This document shows, piece after piece, positions 56,601 through 64,000 of a DNA stretch of 64,000 bases. Made by a program: the position numbers and the translations under genes. The stretch spans positions 124,001 to 188,000 of the forward strand of contig OZ025687.1 of assembly GCA_964019335.1 (NCBI GenBank). Direction: 5' to 3'. This stretch comes from Diplonema japonicum (taxonomy: Eukaryota > Euglenozoa > Diplonemea > Diplonemida > Diplonemidae). The notes beneath the pieces were generated by a model. That model saw only the letters and a program-made list of their open reading frames with translations. It was not told where the DNA came from and made no database searches. Numbering within the stretch: the stretch's first letter is position 1; the number at the start of each line of letters is the position of its first letter.

Positions 56601-59600
56601 CATCGGACTCAGCACGCTGTTTGTCATATAACGGGTCGCACGACGCATACCAGCTTCAGCATCTCTTGGTCCATAACGGATAGCTCCATCCTGACGCGCT
56701 CCTCCTCCCTCTCGAGCTGTGCCCTCAAGGTCATGCACTCATTCTCTTTCGACTGTGTCAGTGGTTTCATTGGCATTGTGTGCATACCGTTGCATGGTCC
56801 TGGATCTTAGCTAGCGCCAGCTGTGTTGCAACGAGTTCGTCAGCGACGTTGTTTTGCTCGGTAGTCAAACAAGACACCTTGTCCTTCAGCTGCTTGATCT
56901 CGTCGGTGCTCTCGCGCAGGTTTTGAAAAGCTTCCTCGAGCTGTTGCTCCAGCGTGGCCTGAACCTCGTTTCTATCCTCGACGGCCTTGTCAAGCATATC
57001 CTTCAGGTCGTTGAGCTCCTGTACCACAGAGTTGTAGCGGTTCTTCTCCTCTTGCATGGCAGCGCTGTGACGGTTATTCGCTTCCTGTACGGCTGCGCTG
57101 TGGCGGTTCTGCACCTCTTGCAGTTCGGCCTTGTGGGCCTGAAGTTTGCGGTCGAGGTCCTTCGCGTGCTGTTCCTCCATCTTGCGTTGCTGCTGGCTGT
57201 GCTGGTCTTCCAACTGCCTCTTCTGACCCTGCAGCCTCTGCTCCGCCAATTGGCTTTCCGTCTTGAGCACTTCTTGCATGGCATCGAGCTGTCGTGACAG
57301 GTCACCGGCTTGCCTCTGGAACTCTTCCATCCTTTGCGTGGCAGCATTGCATCTTTCTTCCTCGACCTGCAGCCTCCTCTCCAGCTCTGCCCTCTCTTCA
57401 TCGGCAGCAGCCATTGCCTCGTTCCATGACCGTTCTGCAAGTTCACTTTCGTGTTGGAACCTTTGAGTCTCTTGCTGCAGCTTCTCGCGTGCCTCGTCAG
57501 CAATCTTCCTGGCCTCGTTCAGCATCCTCCCAGAAGCATCTGCTTCGGCAAGCGCTTCCTGCGCTGTTGTGCGCGCCCTTGTCAGCTGTATTATGGTTGC
57601 CTCTAGCTCGGTTTTCAGGTCCTCATTCTGCCTCTTTGTTGCGACCGATTTTGCTTCGCAAGTCTCGAGTTCTTGCTGCGCGAGCTCGGTCTGTCTCTTC
57701 GACTTAGCAAGCTGCTTGTGGAGAGAGTCCATCTCCGAGAGGGCATCGTCGCGAGCACGAAGAGCCCTTCTTAGCTCAGATCCGATCCTCATGATCTCCT
57801 CCTCGCCGCTGATCATCATGGTGTGCATCTGTGGCTGACTCTGCGCTGGAGGCACAATTACCCGCTGCGACGTGATGTGTGCGGGCGATGTGGGGGCAGC
57901 TGCCTGTGGCTGGCCAGGTATGTTTGCCGCGCTACGCAGCTGCTGTTGCAGCCTCTCAAGGTCACCCTTCAAAATATCGGCTTCGTGCTTGTACTTGCTT
58001 GCATCTGCTTTGGCGTTGACGTTCTCGAGTCGCATGTCTTCCGCTTCGCCTCTCGCCTGCTTGAAGTCATTGCGCACCCTCTCCAGCTCATTTCTGCAGT
58101 TCTCGATCTCGAGCTTCAGCCTGTCGTTTTCAGACCTCAGCTTCTCGCACTCGCTCTTGATATTCACATTGTCGCTCTTTACACCGACATTCTCCAGTCT
58201 CAGAGCCTCTGCTTCGCTTCTTACCTTGACAAGGTCACTGCGCAGCCTCTCCAGCTCGTTCTTGCCGCTCTCCGCCTCCAACCTCAGCCTATCACTTTCA
58301 GACCTCAGCTTTTCACTGTCTGCCTTTGCCCTGTCAATGTAGCTACGCATCTTCTGCACCTCGTCGAGCAACTCCTTATTTTCGTCCCTCAGCTTCTCCG
58401 CGTTGCTGTGCAGCCTGTTGTTGTCGCTCTTCATGCGGTCTGCCTCTAACTTCGCTGCATCGTTCTCCGCCTTCAGCTTTGCGGCCTCGGCCCTGAGCTT
58501 CTCGACCTCTGCCTTCCAGTTTGCTCCCTGTTCACGTTCCCGCTGGCATTCATACTTCGACGTCTCCAGCTGGTCGTAGAGGGACCTGTTCGTCTTCTCC
58601 AACTCGTGCACCTTCCCCATGGCATCGTCGTACAAGGCCTCCATTTCTTTCAGTCTGTCGAACGTGCGTTTCATCTTCGAGGCAGAACCTTCTAACTCTT
58701 CAAGCTTCTGCAGCGCCTGCTTCTTCTCCTCCTCAGTTTCAAGCCTTCTGCTTTCCGACCTTGCCAAGTCTCCACGCAGTCTTCGTAGCTCTTCCTCAGC
58801 ACCCCTTCTTTTCTCTTCCTCACCTTCTAGTCTTCTGTTTTCTTGCCGCTGACCCTCTGCCTTGAGCCTTCTTAGTTCTTCTTCCAGCAGCCTCGTGCGC
58901 TCTTCTGCCAGCTGATCTGCTTTGCGCGTTGCATTGATAAGGTCGTTCTTCATTTTCTCCTTCATGAGATCTATCTCGTTAGCGGCGTCCCCTTCAGCGC
59001 GGATGGCATTCTGAAGCTCGGAACGCAGCTTCCGGATCTCATCGTCCTTTGCAGTTGCGTCTTGCTTCACGCGTGCCAGCTCCACTTCCAGCCGCTCTGC
59101 AGTTTCGAGGTACATCTCGCTGCGCTTGCGTCCACGGCCCATGTCAGAAAGAGCGTGCTCTGCCTTGTCGAGGGCGTCCTCTAGCTCGAAGATCCGCTTT
59201 TTTGCTTTTCTGAGATCATCATTGGCCTTGCTCAGCTCACCAGCAAGCGAGCCCTCGTGGCCCGCACGTGCCCTGAGTGCGTCCATCTCCCTCTCAAGAA
59301 GGTCGGCTCTTTGCTGCTCAGCAGCGAGCTGTGTCTTGTAGCCATCGATCTTGTCCTCCTGATCTGCTAGCTTCGAGTTAGCAGAGTTGATATCATCCAA
59401 TGCGCTTGACAGCATTTCCTTGTGACGGCCGCGCAGGTCGTTCAGGTTTTTTCTCTCCTCAGCAAGCTTTGCTTTGAGGTCAGCGAGGAGGTCGTCGTTC
59501 ACAGAAGCACCGCTCAGCCTCCCTTTCGCTTCTTCGAGTAGTTTCTCGAGTTCATCGATCTTGCGTTGCTTGGCTTCCAGTTGCTTGCGAAGCGCGTCTA

Positions 59601-60015
59601 GTTCCTGGCTGTTGCCTGCGGGCTCAGGGTCGACGTAGCGACCTTTGTATGAGACGAAGCTCTCCTCTTGGGTGGTGTTGCGAAGCATGTCCATCTGTGC
59701 CTCGATAAACTCCAGCCTGTCTTTGATGTGGTCGTTCGTTGCTTCCTGCACTGGGGTCGTGGGGTGCATCAAGGAGATAGGCACCACTGCCTTCTCTACA
59801 ACCGTCTCGGTTGGTGGGTACACAACTGTGCCATGCGTCGCGCCATGCCACGCCCTCTGCCTGGGGGGGCTTATGTCTCGATCGAGAGGGGACCCCCTCG
59901 GCAGTGCAGGGAACAACCCAGACTGATGGGTCACAGGCGGTGGGAAGTCTAGCTGTCGGTCACCTGCCTTCGAGAGCAGGTGTCCCTGGTAGCTCGTCCG
60001 CGCTCTCGTGGGCAT
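53636..60015 (-). CDS. 2046-aa coiled-coil protein
   Basis: Eight exons join across seven introns of 32-36 nt (56753-56787, 56617-56650, 56444-56475, 56345-56380, 56059-56092, 55834-55869, 55727-55758). Every exon is a multiple of three, so all introns are phase 0. The first 60 residues are Pro/Arg-rich; the rest is nearly continuous coiled coil to about residue 1850, then a Ser/Pro-rich basic tail (TPRSLPKTTPKKARVVAP). Two tandem units of about 49 residues share KLRSE.DRL.LE....NELER.R.D within residues about 565-660. A Gln/Ala break lies near 710. Long coiled coils with disordered ends typically serve as basal-body, flagellar-rootlet or Golgi scaffolds. CATCCCAG ends 7 nt before the start. 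Confidence 0.75.
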
Positions 60016-60234
60016 CTCGATCCTGGGATGTTTCTCAGTAGAAAAAAGGGAAAACCTTATAAAAAAATGGACTGGGGGGAAGGGAGGGCGTGGATCTTGT
60101 GGAGAAAGTTGTTAAATCGGTTAAAAAGAAAAGAAGAAGAATATACCAACCATCACCACACCATCCCCCCCAATTCTAATAACGAGGGGGGGGGGGGGAG
60201 TATTAAAAAAAACCGTATCATAACTGTATTTTCT
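60016..60234. other. short spacer
   Basis: This is 219 bp between the IFT140 stop and the coiled-coil gene start, with a G-run at 60185-60199 and pyrimidine-rich coding-strand sequence upstream of the next start. Confidence 0.6.
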
Positions 60235-63200
60235 TTAGTCTTCGACTTCTATGTCTTCGTCTATTTCATCGGGGTAGTCCTCAGGGGCGGCGGCGGGGTG
60301 GTGGGACTGGTTGGCGGCTTCCTGTTCCTTGTACTCGATGCCCATTGCGTTGTAAACAGCAAGGACAAGCTGAGACTCGAGATAGTAGGTGAGGATGATA
60401 TTTCTGTCTCTCATTCTTTCGATGAGCTGGTAGGCCTGTTCGTACTCCTGCCTTCCCGTGTAGAACTCGACGAGTAGGGCGTAGACGTCCCCTACTCTGA
60501 CGGCCCCTTCGATGTCCTCCACTTCAAGCAGCACTCTGCACACCTCCACCATCCTGCCGGGATCAGTTTTCACGATGTTCCTTGCTTCCACAAACTGATC
60601 CACGTAATTCATCTTCGTCTCGAGCTGACCCCTCTTCAGCTCTCTATTTTGAGCTTTACTCTTGTCCATAAACTTCAGCGAGTCCTGCAGGGCCCCGAGT
60701 GCCTTGTCGTAGTCTCTGAACTCATCAATGTAGACCTTAATGGTGTTAACAAAAAAAAAAAAAAAAAAAAAGCACACCTGTGCAATGGCATCGTAGAACC
60801 CTGACAGCGACTCATAAGCCCTCGCCTTGGTGTAGAATGTGATGATGTGCTTCGTGATCGTTGGGTCATTGTGCCAGTCACATGTTTGCAGGTAATGCGC
60901 AGCTAGGATGTAGATGTCCTTCTGCCGCGAGTGGTTCGTGAAGAAGATTATCTTATCGGTGTCGCCTGACTTCAGCAGGACTTTCATTCCCTTCACGCGG
61001 TCGCCGGCCTTGTGTTGCGAATGTTTGTTTCCTTTTCATTCCCCGCATACCTGTGTATATTTCTTGCAAGCAAGATGCCACGACTCTTGCAGCTTCGCTA
61101 CCTTTGCGATCTTCCTCAGCAACGACAGCCTCAAAGCCTCGTCGTCCTCATTCTCCGTCTTCGGGAGGGTCATTTCCTCGGCCATATCCTCCGTAAGTTG
61201 GACATTCCGGTCAAGGCACACCTGTAAGTTGTTTCAAAAGAACGTTTAATGTATACCTGCAGAGCTTCGGAGTAGCTTCTTGCTTGGATATACATGTGGA
61301 CAGCCTTCTCATGCTGCTCCTTATTCAGGAAGAACTCAGCGCACTGTATGAACACTTCGGGGTCGGCTTCTTTGTCAAGATCGTCGGCCAGCTTCTGCAA
61401 TGTGTCGAACAGCTCGCCACGGACGCAGAGGTTGATCGCCTTTGCCAACTCGCCGCCTTTTTTATACAGAATGACCGCCTTGTCCAGCATGCTCTGCTCC
61501 TCAAACCACTGTGCAGACTCGATGATGGTCGCCTGGTCGGCTTGAAGTGAGAGCTGCATGACCTCGCCCTCCATTTCGTTCCCACGTGCAATGCGGATAG
61601 CATTTTTGTACGCCTTTGCGAGACGGAAAAACTGCAACGCCTCCCTCATCTTACTCTGCTCCTCGTACTGCCTTGCGAGATGATACGCAGCAGCCTAGTT
61701 CATTATGTGTCATGCTGTGAAACATACCGAAGTGTCTTCTTTAGGGTTATCAGGGTTTGTGACAAGCTGCGTTGCAGAATCAAGTTCGCGAAGGTAGCAG
61801 TAAAGCCTGACTCGTGACAAGGTGTCATTCGCTTCTTTGTAGAAGTGCAGTGCTTGCTCGTATTGTCCATTTGCCTCGCAGTACTGCGCCCACCATAAGT
61901 ACACCTCCTTGTCGTTGCTGGCGCTGGTGTACTTCCCCAGTTCTTCCAGCATCCCTGCGCCGTATAGCATGCGTGGCACCTCGTACCCGTGACACCGTGC
62001 TGATTCGTACGACTTAATGGCGCTCTGGACATCGCCGAGCGACTCCAGATGTCGGGCGTGTGAGTAGTAGATAGTCCGTAGGTGGATCCTGTCCTTGTCC
62101 TCTGCTGTTTTGATGGCTTCGTCCCACCTCCCGCATGCCTGTGAGGTTTGATGGTATTGCGTGTTGTCGATGTATACCTGATGCATGATGTTCAGCAGGT
62201 CGTACCTCCCACACTTGATGTACAGCCTTTCTGCATCTTCGATGAGGCCGAGCTGCAGCGCCAACATTGCAATGTGTGCTTCCACCTCGGGCTCCTTCTT
62301 GGCTTCCCTTAAGGCACGTGCACCTTTCGCATCCTGCATGTTGCCAAGACAAACCTGTATGATGTGGGTGCGCTGTTTTTCTCACATACCTCAGCAACAT
62401 CAAGCCTGCCTGTCTTGACGCACATCTGCGCCATGTTCATCCACACATTCTCGTCTTTGATGAGCTTCACCGATCTATACGCCGCGTCCATGTCCCCGCA
62501 GGCGAGGTTGTACGAAAAGTCAAGCAGTGCTTCGCGCACCCTCGGGTCTGTGCAGTCAATGCCCTCGAAGTCACGCATCACCTTCGATATGATGTTGGAC
62601 GACAACTCGATGGAAGCCGAGCGTGACTTGCTGTAGAAGTAAAAGTTCGGTACAGAAAGCCCGATAAGCGCTGTCATGGTTTTGTCCAATGGGAACCTCT
62701 CTTGTAGTTTTACGCCCTTCGCAGAGGCGAACAGCGTCACCACTTCAATCTTGGACACCTCGGCATTCTCTTCCTCCTTCTCTGCCGCCTCACCGGTGTC
62801 CTGCTTCTTGTGCTTACCAGTCTCGCAGGCAAGGATCCGCGGTTCCGTCTCGTCCCAGCAGATGGTGTTCGGTGACCTGTTGAGTGTCGCGAAGTCGAAC
62901 GTCATAACCTTGTCGCGCTCCAGGTCGCAGATGAAGACCTTCGTAGCCATCATCTGTTAGGTATTTCATTAATTAATCACAGCATACCGATTGGCCGTGG
63001 GCGTCCGTTTGCTTCGCGAGCACAGCTACCTGACTACCGTTGCAGTTCACAGCAATGCTGTCTATGCTAAGGCTGCCAGGTTCCCAAAGTTGCTTTGGGT
63101 ATCCGTGTGCCTTGTCTTCGCCAGCCCTGCCTCCGATCCACCAGCAGCTTACATAACTCTTGCTAGTTGCGACCACAAGGAAGTCCCCGTTGACGTGTGT

Positions 63201-64000
63201 GTGTGTCGCGTCACCCTCGTGAGCCTTTATGGATAGGTGAGAGAGCTTCTGCAGCTGGTGGTTGTACAGCTCGATGCTGCTGATACCCCGCTCAGTGCGC
63301 GTGACAAGGATTTTGTCGGAGTGCAGGGCAACACCCGTGTTCTCGGTTTCGATGACACCCTGTGTGGTTAAATAAAGGAACGGCAACATACCACAGACAC
63401 CGCCTTGTTCATGTGCACGTGGAACACTTCTACCTCTTTGTTGTTCCACGCAGCGAAGTAGGAGCCTGCCAAGTCCACGCCCTTGACGCGGATCTGCGCT
63501 GTGGTAGTGAACACCTGGCGCTGGAGGATGTCCTCGTAGAGCACAAGGTTGGGGGTGAGCTGGATGACGGCTGCGCTGCGCCACAAACGGCGCTTGAGGG
63601 CGGTGCCGTGCAGGATGGAGATGGAGTCCGGAGCTGCGGCTGCTAAGAGGGACTCGCCAGGCCCCCATGTGATGTCGGGGACAGGATCGTCGAGGCGCAC
63701 TTCAGACAGTGAAACCCAGTCCTCCTCTGAGGTGGAAATCTGCCCGCCCGTGTACTGCCAAAACAGCACCTTCCCCCCTTTGGTCCCCCCCACGATGGTC
63801 CGCTTTGCGCTGTTGTACGATATCGAAAGGATCTTTTCTGCTCGCAGCTCTTGCTCGCCTTGCAGGATGTAGTTCTCGTTCGCATCGATGTTCCACACAC
63901 GAACCATGCTCTCGTGCGCGCACGTTGCCAGCAGGCCCTGCCCGATCCAGATCATCTGCGCGGAGGCGGTGTTCGCACCTTTGCCGAAGGATATTCTGAA
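60235..64000 (-). CDS. IFT140: intraflagellar transport protein IFT140 (5' end outside window)
   Basis: Nine exons are visible. Introns are 63360-63391, 62954-62987, 62355-62389, 62139-62177, 61695-61727, 61222-61256, 61009-61050 and 60736-60777 (32-42 nt), all phase 0. The frame is open to the window edge, giving 1157 residues of a protein usually near 1400. IFT140 is the core of the IFT-A complex, which carries cargo from ciliary tip to base and imports membrane proteins. WD40 blades come first (GLLATCAHESMVRVWNID, GGTKGGKVLFWQY, DPVPDITWGPGESLLAAAAP). The TPR half has the family segment spliced as VCLGNMQDAKGARALREAKK, then AMLALQLGLIEDAERLYIKC and DRIHLRTIYYSHARHLESLG. The acidic C-terminus ends DEIDEDIEVED. 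It shows the organism builds a flagellum. Confidence 0.92.

Noticed and set aside
1-64000. tRNA, rRNA, CRISPR or bacterial operon signals
   Set aside because: None seen by eye; the spliceosomal introns and eukaryotic families exclude a prokaryotic reading. A tRNAscan/Infernal run would be needed to exclude small RNA genes fully.

Overview
The window reads as nuclear DNA of a free-living or parasitic flagellated protist with a very compact genome. About 26 protein genes fill positions 5.2-64 kb, and every one lies on the minus strand. Spacers are often only 50-250 bp and are packed with A/T, G or C homopolymers. Genes carry tiny spliceosomal introns, mostly 31-52 nt, with a nearly fixed GTATG donor, a CAG/TAG/AAG acceptor and sometimes a TACTAAC-like branch site. 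I rebuilt exon joins by hand, and coding lengths close exactly in frame after splicing (for example formin 823 aa, coiled-coil gene 2046 aa, LicD 317 aa, CSN8-like 201 aa). Almost every start codon sits a few to about 40 nt behind a pyrimidine tract ending in AG. That is what trans-splicing of a spliced leader onto a polycistronic transcript would look like. Together with a helical repeat ending in KYGPEP, which I associate with kinetoplastid proteins, this suggests Euglenozoa (diplonemid, euglenid or early kinetoplastid); a dinoflagellate-lineage protist is the main alternative. I cannot fix the taxon from the sequence alone.

Layout. 1-5.2 kb is a gene-free, transposon-rich end: a decayed piggyBac-like transposase, a piggyBac-type element with TTAA ends, a foldback element, direct repeats and long homopolymers. 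5.2-14.8 kb holds an LVIVD propeller membrane protein, a membrane-anchored SET protein, an RCC1/coiled-coil protein, a second coiled-coil protein, a 49-aa mini-gene and a tRNA dihydrouridine synthase. 14.8-30.3 kb holds a formin, a giant single-pass protein with about 17 NDPP/cadherin-like domains, a Q-rich protein with KYGPEP repeats, a TBC protein and a degenerate kinesin. 31-44 kb holds a PH-like/coiled-coil protein, a helical protein, a coiled-coil protein with a W/G-rich N-terminus, a second repeat protein with a charged coiled coil, an RlmI-like rRNA methyltransferase, a Gly/Arg-rich small gene, a tandem-exon gene and an NFKBIL1 homologue. 44.6-64 kb holds a GH55-like glucanase, an 89-aa protein, a LicD/fukutin-like protein, a CSN8-like protein, a PDZ receptor-like protein, a nucleoside hydrolase, a 2046-aa coiled-coil protein and IFT140, which is cut by the window edge.

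The genes do not form one pathway. Several concern cytoskeleton and cilium (IFT140, kinesin, formin, long coiled coils) and cell surface (giant repeat protein, LVIVD protein, PDZ protein, GH55, LicD). This is what a housekeeping polycistron would contain rather than a functional operon. No tRNA, rRNA or CRISPR was seen.
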